This document shows, piece by piece, positions 1-8,130 of a stretch of 32,283 bases of DNA; within the stretch, counting starts at the first letter, position 1, and the number at the start of each line of letters is the position of its first letter. The notes beneath the pieces were generated by a model. The model had not been told where the DNA came from, did not search any database, and saw only the letters and a list, made by a program, of their open reading frames with translations. Both the position numbers and the translations under genes were made by a program. The DNA comes from CAYPXJ01 sp964414595 (lineage in GTDB: Bacteria > Pseudomonadota > Alphaproteobacteria > Rickettsiales > CAIJLX01). The DNA lies in NCBI GenBank assembly GCA_964414595.1, contig CAYPXJ010000015.1:1-32283 (forward strand), given 5' to 3'.

Positions 1-2479
1 TTGCACGCTTATCCGCGCGCTCTATCATGCGGATGCGGCGAGTTGCTTCATAGCCATCCAGTTCAGGCATTTGGCAATCCATAAATATAATATCATAAGG
101 CTTTTTATTAAAGGCATTAAGAGTGTGCAAACCGTCTTCTGCTGTATCAATGTTTTTAAAGCCATATTTTGTAAGTAATTTGACCAGGAAAAGCTGGTTC
201 ACATTGTTATCCTCGGCAACAAGCACCTTGGCTGAGCTGGCGGGAATTCGCTCATTTTCGACGATACATATTTCTGGGATATTTTTATTCTGAATTTGTG
301 AACTGGTGATAAGCGGCAACGTAAGCCAGAAACGCGAACCTTTATTGAGCTCACTTTCAAATTCGATCCTGCCACCCATAGCTTCTGCCAGTTGTTTACT
401 AATGGTAAGGCCAAGTCCTGTGCCGCCATACTTGCGGCTAATCTCGCTGTGTGCCTGAGTAAATTTTTCAAAAATATCCGGTTGCACTTCCTCAGGGATA
501 CCCAGCCCCGTATCTTCAACCTCACAGATGATATTGGTTGCATCCTCACTGAGCTTCAAGCGCACATCTACGGAACCTTTTTCCGTAAACTTAATTGCAT
601 TGCCTGCGAGATTGGTAATGATTTGCGAAAAGCGAATCGGATCGGCGTAGATATGGTTTGGCACTTCAGGCGCAATAGAATAGAGCAACTTGATTTGCTT
701 GGTCTTGGCAAGGGGTTCCAGAACTTTCAGTGTTTGAATAAAATGGTGGCGAATATCGAATTCCATGCTTTCCAGCAAAAGCTCATGGGCTTCGATTTTG
801 GTAATGTCCAAAACATCATTCAAAAGCGAAAGCAAATGTTGCGCGGAGTGATTAATGGTATGGATATATTCGCGTTGTATGGGTGTTGTCTGGGTATCGG
901 AAAGAAGATGTGCCATCCCCAGAATGCCATTCATCGGAGTACGAATTTCATGGCTCATATTTGCCAAAAATTGGCTTTTAAGCCGGGTGGCGGATTCTGC
1001 CTTTTCTTTTGCGATTTCCATATCTTTTCTGCGGCTATAATTTTTCTGGGCTAGATATAAAATGAGCGTACAAAGTCCAGCCGTGAAAAAGCCCATAATA
1101 AGAATGGCCCTGGGAAGAAGAGAGTATTGGAACAGAGGTGAATCGCTACGAGAATAAGCGCGGAAATGCCAGGTTAATTTGGGCAATCCAAAAGTGCGCT
1201 CTGCCATCCAGAATTTTTCAGACATCCCGCTTTCCGGCAGAGAAGAGTAAAATTCGCGGTTATTATCACTGATAGTGAAATAGATGTTTTCATAATGATC
1301 AGGTATTAAGTAACGAAGCAATTTTTCTAAATTAAAAACAGCAACGATCGCGCCATCATAGCGATCCTTTATATAAAGTGGCATGACATAAAGTAACCCT
1401 GTGCTGCCCTGTAAAAGATCCACAACGCCGGTGGCCTGGCTTTGACGGGTTTGCTTTGCTTTGTTGAGTGCTTCGCGCCGCAAAAGCTCAAAATCCAGAT
1501 TTAACCCCTGAACTTTTTCGTTTCCCTTTAGGGGCTCAACCCAGCGGATGGTATTTTTGGTATCAACCCATTCTAGCGCTACAAGGGGCGGATAGCCTTT
1601 GAGATAATTTTGAACATCGTGCTGCCACATGGTTTTAGATGTGCCACCGGCAGCCTCCCAACGGCCATCAATGCGATCTAAGGCACTATAAAGATCACGA
1701 AGATATTGCGTAAGTTCATCGTCGATATGTTCCAGCTCACTCTCAAGTGTTTGTTTAAAATATTTTTCCTCATTAGTTAGCGTTGCCTGCCATAGCGCAA
1801 GCGTGATGATGTTAAAGCAAACGAAGAAAGGCAACGGGATCCACTTCGGAAAACCTCCCGCCAACTTCCAAGCCTGAAGCACCATAATAAAACTTACTAA
1901 AACAAAACATGCGGCGGTATGAACAGCCATGCCGGACATCTGTCCCCAGGTGTAAGCCGACTCAACGCCAGTGGCATAACCGATGATAGGTACGACGGAA
2001 AAAGCAAAAACATTAACGCCGCCAATCGCGCCGATAACAGGCTTACACCGAGGCAATTTTTTGCATACGACTAGGAAAGCTAACGTTAGAACCGCAATAA
2101 GAAAAGTGATGCACGTATTCGCCGCCATGCGACCAGGCATAGTGGGATGTGAAACAATGAAGGGCTCAATAAAGAAAGTGTCTAAACCTAAATTGACATC
2201 AAATATATGCTCAGAAAAAACAAGCGCGCTGATAGCGCCTGTTATCGCTATACATATCTTGGTGATTAGCACGCGAGAGTTTAGGAAAAAAATACCTATG
2301 CCTAACAACACGAAACACAAGGCGGTGTTATATTGCATAGGGATGAAATGGGATGAGATTTGGACTATTTCTTCTAATTGAAGATGCCAGCCTGCCATAA
2401 CAGCAAGGCCTACTAAAGCGATGACAACGCCACAGATTTTTATAACTCTTTCTAAAAATCCGGAAAGGGTGAAATTCAT
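1..2479 (-). CDS. Hybrid sensor histidine kinase (7TM-CHASE-HisKA-HATPase-REC), partial at left edge
   Basis: An open frame on the minus strand from the ATG at 2479 runs off the window after about 826 codons. Seven hydrophobic stretches lie in the first 230 residues, including a YNTALCFVLLG motif near 50 and AANTCITFL near 120, typical of membrane-embedded sensor modules. Residues about 240-450 resemble a CHASE domain (ALEWVD, VVDLLQGSTGLLYVMPLY), followed by another membrane helix (455-477). HisKA has SHEIRTP with phospho-acceptor His510. The ATPase has an N box (NLAGNAIKFTE), DTGLGIP and GGTGLGL. A receiver follows with MDCQMPE and Asp801. The start lies one base after the TGA of the response regulator at 2481, so the pair is translationally coupled and probably cognate. 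The ligand is unknown. More receivers or an HPt domain may follow beyond the edge. Confidence 0.9.
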   Translation of the reverse strand, partial: MNFTLSGFLERVIKICGVVIALVGLAVMAGWHLQLEEIVQISSHFIPMQYNTALCFVLLGIGIFFLNSRVLITKICIAITGAISALVFSEHIFDVNLGLDTFFIEPFIVSHPTMPGRMAANTCITFLIAVLTLAFLVVCKKLPRCKPVIGAIGGVNVFAFSVVPIIGYATGVESAYTWGQMSGMAVHTAACFVLVSFIMVLQAWKLAGGFPKWIPLPFFVCFNIITLALWQATLTNEEKYFKQTLESELEHIDDELTQYLRDLYSALDRIDGRWEAAGGTSKTMWQHDVQNYLKGYPPLVALEWVDTKNTIRWVEPLKGNEKVQGLNLDFELLRREALNKAKQTRQSQATGVVDLLQGSTGLLYVMPLYIKDRYDGAIVAVFNLEKLLRYLIPDHYENIYFTISDNNREFYSSLPESGMSEKFWMAERTFGLPKLTWHFRAYSRSDSPLFQYSLLPRAILIMGFFTAGLCTLILYLAQKNYSRRKDMEIAKEKAESATRLKSQFLANMSHEIRTPMNGILGMAHLLSDTQTTPIQREYIHTINHSAQHLLSLLNDVLDITKIEAHELLLESMEFDIRHHFIQTLKVLEPLAKTKQIKLLYSIAPEVPNHIYADPIRFSQIITNLAGNAIKFTEKGSVDVRLKLSEDATNIICEVEDTGLGIPEEVQPDIFEKFTQAHSEISRKYGGTGLGLTISKQLAEAMGGRIEFESELNKGSRFWLTLPLITSSQIQNKNIPEICIVENERIPASSAKVLVAEDNNVNQLFLVKLLTKYGFKNIDTAEDGLHTLNAFNKKPYDIIFMDCQMPELDGYEATRRIRMIERADKRA

Positions 2480-2480
2480 A

Positions 2481-3881
2481 TCACGCTGTTTTTTTGCGCA
2501 TACGCTTATAAAGCGTGGATTGGCCAATACCCAGGGCAGCGGCGGCTTTCCCAATATGTTGGCCATAACGTGCCAGCGCAGCATCAATTACTTCGTATTC
2601 AATTTCTTCTAAACTTTTCAGCTGGCCATCAGAACCTTGCAAATGCACCGTGAGCAACTGATTCTCTTCCTCGGCGCGATGAATAGTGGCTTGCTTTTTT
2701 AAGGCGTAACGCTCGAGGTGTGCAGCAGAGATAGTATCCCCTTCCAACAAAAGTACTGCACGCGAAAGTAGATGTTGCAATTCACGAACATTGCCGGGCC
2801 AATACTGTCTGGAAAGCCAATCCAGCGCTTCAGGCGCAAGCTGCACCGCAATTTTTTGCTCAACAAGGGCAATACGGCGCAGTAAATGTTCCGCTAGCAA
2901 CGGGATATCACGGCGGCGCTCGCGTAAAGGAGGGATGTGAATAGCCAGTCCGTGCAAGCGATAATATAAATCCTCACGGAAATGACCTTGTGCAACCATA
3001 CGTTCTGGGGAGCGATTGGTTGCAGAAATAACGCGAACATCGACCTTAATTGGCTTACTGCTGCCGACTGGTTCCACTTCACCCTGTTGCAACAAACGGA
3101 GCAGCTTTACCTGCGCATCAAGTTTTAATTCACCCACTTCATCCAGAAAAATAATACCAGTATTGGCCTCACGGCATTTACCGATCGAACGCGCCGTCGC
3201 TCCTGTGAATGAGCCTTTTTCATGACCAAAAAGTGTGGATTCGACGAGGTTATCAGGCAATGCGCCACAATTAACAGAGACAAAAGGCTTATCGCTGCGT
3301 TTGCTTTCCTTGTGAATCGCGAGCGCGAAAATTTCCTTACCCACACCGCTTTCGCCCGTAATCATAACAGGGATATCGGAAGCTGCGGCCTTTCTGCCAA
3401 GTTGAATAATATCGTGCAGCCCAGGAGAGGTGGCGAGAATATCCTCAAAGTGGTACTCAGGAACGTGGGTAGGCTGTAAACGTTTCACTTCTTCCTGAAG
3501 ATCGCGTAGCGCCAGGGCGTTATGAACCGAAGCAATTAAACGCTCGGGCTGTGCCGGCTTGGTGATGAAATCTGTAGCGCCCAACCGCATGGCCTCAACC
3601 GCATCCTGCACACGCTCACTGCCTGTAAGAACGATAAAGGGGATATGAGGAGCAATTTTTTTAGCTTGGTCCATGACCATCATGCCATCGATACCCGGCA
3701 TATTTAAGTCCAGCAGGCACAGACGAATACGCCGGCTAATATCTTCACGAAAATATTCCAGGGCGCTATTGCCATCCACAGCTTCAATGATTTCCACGGG
3801 AAGTTTTGCTTCCAGCATGCGCCGCACCGTGCGACGTTGGAGCGGATCGTCTTCTGCGATGACAATAGCGTAAGTAGACAT
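2481..3881 (-). CDS. NtrC-family sigma54-dependent response regulator
   Basis: This is a 466-residue activator with three domains. The receiver (5-120) has acidic residues E10-D12, phospho-acceptor Asp58 in LLDLNMPG and Lys108. The AAA+ domain (about 145-375) has Walker A GESGVGKE (176-183), the sigma54-contact loop GSFTGA (223-228, usually GAFTGA) and Walker B GIIFLDEV (242-249). A Fis-type helix-turn-helix follows (441-461, KAAAALGIGQSTLYKRM). It should activate sigma54 promoters when phosphorylated, most likely by the kinase that starts one base downstream. The frame is open further upstream to 4160, but MSTYAIVIAEDD is the normal receiver start, and earlier starts would run into the divergent rRNA methyltransferase gene. 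No strong Shine-Dalgarno is seen. No -24/-12 promoter was confirmed here, so its targets are unknown. Confidence 0.93.
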   Translation of the reverse strand: MSTYAIVIAEDDPLQRRTVRRMLEAKLPVEIIEAVDGNSALEYFREDISRRIRLCLLDLNMPGIDGMMVMDQAKKIAPHIPFIVLTGSERVQDAVEAMRLGATDFITKPAQPERLIASVHNALALRDLQEEVKRLQPTHVPEYHFEDILATSPGLHDIIQLGRKAAASDIPVMITGESGVGKEIFALAIHKESKRSDKPFVSVNCGALPDNLVESTLFGHEKGSFTGATARSIGKCREANTGIIFLDEVGELKLDAQVKLLRLLQQGEVEPVGSSKPIKVDVRVISATNRSPERMVAQGHFREDLYYRLHGLAIHIPPLRERRRDIPLLAEHLLRRIALVEQKIAVQLAPEALDWLSRQYWPGNVRELQHLLSRAVLLLEGDTISAAHLERYALKKQATIHRAEEENQLLTVHLQGSDGQLKSLEEIEYEVIDAALARYGQHIGKAAAALGIGQSTLYKRMRKKTA

Positions 3882-3950
3882 GAGGTGAGTATCACAAATT
3901 TTAATGTGTTTTCCAATAGCTATTGCAGGTTGGCGTGGTAATTTCAGTCT

Positions 3951-5210
3951 ATGAGTGAAGCTTATGAAAAACATCGCATGCACATAGAAAGTCTTGGCGG
4001 CTTGGGCGATGGTGTGGGTTATGTAAATGGGCAGGCGGTTTATGTATCTTACACCTGTCCAGGTGATGAGGTGGAGGCCGTATCGACGCAGTCTGGTAAA
4101 GTCAGTCTCGAAAAAATCATACATCCCTCTGCTCAGCGCCAAACACCGCCGTGTAAGCATTTCACGCTGTGCGGAGGTTGTTCACTCCAGCATTTGTCGC
4201 CGGATCTTTACCGCGATTTCAAAATCCGCCTTGCACAAAATGCAGTGCAAGGTGCGGGCTATGATACGGCTAACGTGAGCGCGCTTTATGAAGTTGGGCC
4301 GCAATCACGCCGGCGTGCGGAATTCAAAATTTCCGTGCAAAAGGGTGTGGTGAGGGTAGGCTTTTACGCGCCGCAAAGCCATCAGGTTGTCGCGGTAGCG
4401 GAATGTAAAGTGGTGACGCCGCGCATCATGTCTGTGCTCATAAAAATTGAGACGCTAATCGCTTCGCTTAAAAAGCCCGCCGATTATCAGGAAGTGCATA
4501 TTACGGATCTTGCGGTCGGGCTGGATATTCTTTTTCTCGTGGATGCCTCCAACGCAGCCGACAAAACTAAACTTCTCGATTTTGCACGTCAGCAAACGCT
4601 ACGGCTCACGCTCAAAACAAAGCAGGATTTACAGGTGCTGTACGAATCCGGAGCTGTAAAAACGAATTTCGGGGGGATGGAAGTAGAGTTGCCGCCAGGT
4701 GCGTTTTTACAAGCGAGTGCGGATGCCGAAACCTATATGCGTCATATAATTTTACAGCATCTGGATGGCTGTAAAAGCATTGTGGATTTATACTGTGGCG
4801 CCGGAACTTACACCTTGCCACTCGCCGCAACAGGGGCGCGATTGCAGGCTTATGAGGGTGATAATGAGATGATCGCGGCACTTTATAATGCCGCGCGGCG
4901 TCATGGCATAGAGGGGCGCGTGACGACGGCTGTGCGGGATTTGTATCGCGCGCCGGTAACCGCACGGGAACTCGAGCGAAATGATGGAGCTGTTATAAAT
5001 CCGCCGCGTAATGGTGCTGAACCGCAAACCAAAGAGCTGGCGAAAAGTGGCATAAAAAAAATAGTGATGGTTTCGTGCAACCCAGCTACGTTTACCCGCG
5101 ATGCAAAGCACTTGCAAACCGCAGGCTATATGCTGAAAGAAGCAAGACCTGTTGACCAATTTTATTGGACACCGCATCTGGAATTGGTTGCCTGTTTTAT
5201 AAAAAATTAG
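3951..5210 (+). CDS. rlmD: 23S rRNA m5U methyltransferase, RlmD/TrmA family
   Basis: This 419-residue protein methylates a uracil in RNA at C5 using SAM. An N-terminal TRAM-like region (about 8-58) is followed by an iron-sulfur cluster motif with C68, C74, C77 and C152, which favours the RlmD/RumA side of the family over TrmA. The SAM-binding motif is DLYCGAGTYTLPLA (279-292). The nucleophile is C376 in MVSCNPATFTRD, and E411 near the C-terminus fits the catalytic glutamate. One oddity is that the usual DPPR motif reads NPPR, with Asn350 in place of Asp. The gene is divergent from the sigma54 regulator and its stop overlaps the stop of the convergent hybrid kinase by four bases. The exact target base (1939 in E. 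coli numbering) is inferred from the family only. Confidence 0.85.
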   Translation: MSEAYEKHRMHIESLGGLGDGVGYVNGQAVYVSYTCPGDEVEAVSTQSGKVSLEKIIHPSAQRQTPPCKHFTLCGGCSLQHLSPDLYRDFKIRLAQNAVQGAGYDTANVSALYEVGPQSRRRAEFKISVQKGVVRVGFYAPQSHQVVAVAECKVVTPRIMSVLIKIETLIASLKKPADYQEVHITDLAVGLDILFLVDASNAADKTKLLDFARQQTLRLTLKTKQDLQVLYESGAVKTNFGGMEVELPPGAFLQASADAETYMRHIILQHLDGCKSIVDLYCGAGTYTLPLAATGARLQAYEGDNEMIAALYNAARRHGIEGRVTTAVRDLYRAPVTARELERNDGAVINPPRNGAEPQTKELAKSGIKKIVMVSCNPATFTRDAKHLQTAGYMLKEARPVDQFYWTPHLELVACFIKN

Positions 5211-7864
5211 GCTGCTTTCTGATCGCGCTTGTCTTTCGGCGGAAGCCATTTTAGCAAAATCTGTTTCAGCTCTTTTTTACGTACTGGTTTAGAAACATAA
5301 TCATTCATACCAGCTTCCAAACAACGCTCACGGTCGCCTTTCATGGCGTTCGCCGTTAGCGCGATAATGGGGATATCGGGTATTTCTCCGCGTTGTTTCA
5401 TGGCTGACAAATGTGTACTAGCCTCAAAGCCATCCATTTCCGGCATCTGGCAATCCATGAAGATAAGATTGAACGGATATGCTTTTACCGCTTTCAAGGC
5501 ATCTATGCCATTATCCGCCGTAGTCACAATACACCCAAATTTACTTAGAACTTCAGCAGCGAATTGCTGATTCACACGGCTATCTTCTACCAGCAAGATA
5601 CGCGCACCGACGGCAAAACGAATTTCATCTTCGGGCGTTTTCTTGTTGCTATCAATCGTAAGCAGGTGCGGCGTCAACATGCCACGGTTTTGACCTTTTT
5701 GCTTATTACTCCAGACTGCCGCCAGTAAATCAAGCAACTGACGAGGGCGGACGGGTTTGGTGTAAGAAGCATCGCAGCCTGAATGAGAAAACTTATCGTT
5801 GGAGTCATTTTCCATCAGCGACGTCGCCATGATAACGGGCACGCCCGCAAATTTAGGATTAGATTTTAAACTACGGGTAAACGCATCGCCACTCATGCCC
5901 GGTAAAACATAATCAACAATCACCATGTCAAAAGGCATATTTTTCTTAGCAGCTTCTTCTATTACACGCATTGCGCTTTCTGCATCTGCTGCAGAATGAA
6001 CATTCATACCTGCCAACGAAAGCTGTTCTTTCAGCAATTCCCGAGCGACAGGTATATCATCTATCACCAATAGACGCAGGCCCTTCAGCACACTGTGTTC
6101 AGATGTTGCATAAGAGGATGGGGCGGCATGATTGCGCTTTACCTTGAGGGTAAACCAAAAACAAGAACCCTGGCCGATACGGCTTTCCGCGCCAACCTCA
6201 CCATCCATTAAAGCGGCTAATTGCTTACAAATAGCAAGGCCTAGGCCTGTGCCGCCATATTTGCGCGTGGTTGAAGCATCAGCTTGTGAAAACTTTTCAA
6301 ATACATGCTTCAGCTTATCCTGCGGGATACCAATCCCCGTATCTTCCACAGAAATTTTTAAGAATGCCTCATCCGGCGCTGCGCTTCGTGTATCATCATT
6401 TTCTACACGTACCATGATATAGCCTTTGGGCGTAAATTTAATGGCGTTATTGAGCAGGTTGCCAATAATTTGTTTGATACGCACCACATCGGCTAAAACG
6501 GTGCGCGGCGCACCTGGCATATATTTCACTAATAACTCCAGCTTTTCTTCCTTCTCGCGCGCTTTAGCGGCAAAAAGCTCTGCAACTTCCTCAACGGCCT
6601 GTTCTAGGTCAAAAGGAATAGGCTCAAGTGTTAAATTGCCGGATTCTATTTTCGAAAAATCAAGAATATCATTGATGATTTGCAAGAGCGTTTCTGCCGA
6701 TTGAATAACGGTCGAGAGGTAATTGCGCTGCTGGGTGGTAAGGCTGCTTTCCAGCGCAAGCTCGGTCATGCCAATCATGCTGTTGAGTGGTGTGCGAATT
6801 TCATGGCTCATATTGGCAAGAAAATCACTTTTGGCTTCGTTGGCAGATTCAGCTGTATCTTTGGCATCCAGAAGATCTTTTGTCTGAAGCTTGAGTAACG
6901 AAGTTGTTTTTTCAAGCTCATGCGTTCGCTCTTCTACCTGCTTGGCAATGTGCGTATTGCGGCTGATGAGGTGAAAGAGAAAAATGCCCAGTATGCTGGT
7001 AAGTAGAATGCCGAGCACCAGCACAAGCCAAGGCCCAGCACCATAACTCTGATGCATTAGTTTTTGCGAAGGAAGAAAAATAATATTCCAAGTTTTATTT
7101 AATAAGGTAATTCTGCCGTGATAATAAAAGTTGTAATCGTTGGATAGATATTGGGTGAAGAGCTGAGAATCAGGCTCCTTGTGATTCATTTTCCAATTCG
7201 GTTGCGCTTCGAATAAATGGCCTTCGATCTTCCAGGATTGCTCTCCCCAATCAAATGCTTTTTGCTTGAGGAATTCTATATTTAATATTCCAACTACAAC
7301 ACCTTGGATTTTTCCCTTGTGCGTAACTGGCAGCAGTAATCCTATTTGTTCGCCCGGGTTTTCTGCGCGCATTGCCTCGGTAGATGCTGGCTCTTGGGTG
7401 AGCTTGACGCGCTGATAAACTTTCATAACCTCCGCAGGTAAATCACTCTCTGCATGTAATTTTAAGGTTACTTCATCACGCGCGGCATCAATCCAATATA
7501 CAGACGTAAAATTGTTACGCTCCACCATGGGAGAAGCAATAATATTAAACTCATCCTGCGTGACTTCCTCTGATGCAAGAAAAAGTTTTTGAACTGCCTC
7601 CAGTTCCTGCAAAAGCATGAGCGACCAATCCTGAAGTAGAGATGTGTGCAACTTGGCATTCGAAATAAAGCGCTGCTCGACACGCTGCGTATTGATGTTA
7701 AGCATAAGAACAAAAGCGGCCACAGAAAGAAATAGACCCACGCAAATTGCAATAGTGGGCAACATGAAGCGGCCAAGCATATCGTGTATATATACATGAG
7801 TTGAGGAGGCGCTAACGGTACTGGGTGAGTCTTTCCTCGCGGAGATTGAATGCCGTGCTTGCAT
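5207..7864 (-). CDS. Hybrid histidine kinase with two receiver domains
   Basis: The 885-residue product has a membrane helix at about 33-56, a periplasmic sensor of about 220 residues with no confident family match, and a second helix at about 278-301. There is no HAMP domain but a coiled coil (about 305-345). HisKA has SHEIRTP with His354. The ATPase domain has NLLNNAIKFTP, DTGIGIP and GGTGLGLAI. Two receivers follow, with Asp651 (VDYVLPG) and Asp804 (MDCQMPE). The ATG at 7864 was chosen over the longer frame to 7957 because AAGGGGG lies six bases upstream of it. No HPt is fused, so a separate HPt is needed to pass phosphate on; the HPt gene at 16388 is one candidate. It is divergent from the acidic secreted protein and shares its 266-bp regulatory region. 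Confidence 0.9.
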   Translation of the reverse strand: MQARHSISARKDSPSTVSASSTHVYIHDMLGRFMLPTIAICVGLFLSVAAFVLMLNINTQRVEQRFISNAKLHTSLLQDWSLMLLQELEAVQKLFLASEEVTQDEFNIIASPMVERNNFTSVYWIDAARDEVTLKLHAESDLPAEVMKVYQRVKLTQEPASTEAMRAENPGEQIGLLLPVTHKGKIQGVVVGILNIEFLKQKAFDWGEQSWKIEGHLFEAQPNWKMNHKEPDSQLFTQYLSNDYNFYYHGRITLLNKTWNIIFLPSQKLMHQSYGAGPWLVLVLGILLTSILGIFLFHLISRNTHIAKQVEERTHELEKTTSLLKLQTKDLLDAKDTAESANEAKSDFLANMSHEIRTPLNSMIGMTELALESSLTTQQRNYLSTVIQSAETLLQIINDILDFSKIESGNLTLEPIPFDLEQAVEEVAELFAAKAREKEEKLELLVKYMPGAPRTVLADVVRIKQIIGNLLNNAIKFTPKGYIMVRVENDDTRSAAPDEAFLKISVEDTGIGIPQDKLKHVFEKFSQADASTTRKYGGTGLGLAICKQLAALMDGEVGAESRIGQGSCFWFTLKVKRNHAAPSSYATSEHSVLKGLRLLVIDDIPVARELLKEQLSLAGMNVHSAADAESAMRVIEEAAKKNMPFDMVIVDYVLPGMSGDAFTRSLKSNPKFAGVPVIMATSLMENDSNDKFSHSGCDASYTKPVRPRQLLDLLAAVWSNKQKGQNRGMLTPHLLTIDSNKKTPEDEIRFAVGARILLVEDSRVNQQFAAEVLSKFGCIVTTADNGIDALKAVKAYPFNLIFMDCQMPEMDGFEASTHLSAMKQRGEIPDIPIIALTANAMKGDRERCLEAGMNDYVSKPVRKKELKQILLKWLPPKDKRDQKAA

Positions 7865-7882
7865 AAGCGCCCCCTTCAAAAG

Positions 7883-7910
7883 ATGATACCAACTTAAAGA
7901 CACGACACAA
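7883..7910 (-). promoter_or_regulatory. Candidate sigma70-type promoter of the hybrid kinase
   Basis: Read on the minus strand, TTGTGT (7905-7910) and TATCAT (7883-7888) are separated by 16 bases. The -10 element matches five of six consensus bases and the -35 three of six. It lies just upstream of the ribosome binding site and ATG at 7864. Confidence 0.35.
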
Positions 7911-8012
7911 CCTAAAAGTGTTGTTATGCCATTCTTCGGTAACAGCCTGAAATGCAACCGGAAGTAGTTTAGGTGCGTTTTTTTATCATATAAAAATTGA
8001 AGTAATTACTTT

Positions 8013-8028
8013 TTAACTCCGATCTAAC
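8013..8028 (+). promoter_or_regulatory. Imperfect CtrA-like box
   Basis: TTAA-N7-CTAAC differs from the full CtrA consensus TTAA-N7-TTAAC at one base. It lies 48 bp upstream of a perfect box in the same divergent region. It may be a second, weaker site or a chance match in AT-rich DNA. Confidence 0.3.
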
Positions 8029-8060
8029 ATGCTGTAAAAAATAAGTATTTCTCTATTTTG

Positions 8061-8076
8061 TTAACCATTTATTAAC
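8061..8076 (+). promoter_or_regulatory. Perfect CtrA-type box upstream of the acidic secreted protein
   Basis: The sequence TTAACC-ATTTA-TTAAC fits the alphaproteobacterial CtrA consensus TTAA-N7-TTAAC exactly. It overlaps the -35 position of a TATACT -10 element that begins eight bases downstream, the geometry seen at CtrA-activated promoters. This suggests cell-cycle or motility-linked control of the gene at 8131. CtrA itself is not encoded in the window. Confidence 0.6.
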
Positions 8077-8090
8077 TTTTGTATTATACT
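8061..8090 (+). promoter_or_regulatory. Candidate promoter of the acidic secreted protein gene
   Basis: TTAACC (8061-8066) and TATACT (8085-8090) are 18 bases apart. The -35 element is weak and lies within the CtrA box, as expected for an activator-dependent promoter. Transcription would begin about 30-35 bases before the ATG at 8131. Confidence 0.45.
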
Positions 8091-8130
8091 ATCCAAAGTC
8101 AGCACCAATCACAACTTTTAGGGGAAAGTT

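Noticed and set aside
392..1054. Plus-strand open frame of 220 codons in the left-edge kinase
   Set aside because: It is the antisense of a complete HisKA/HATPase coding region with intact motifs on the minus strand.
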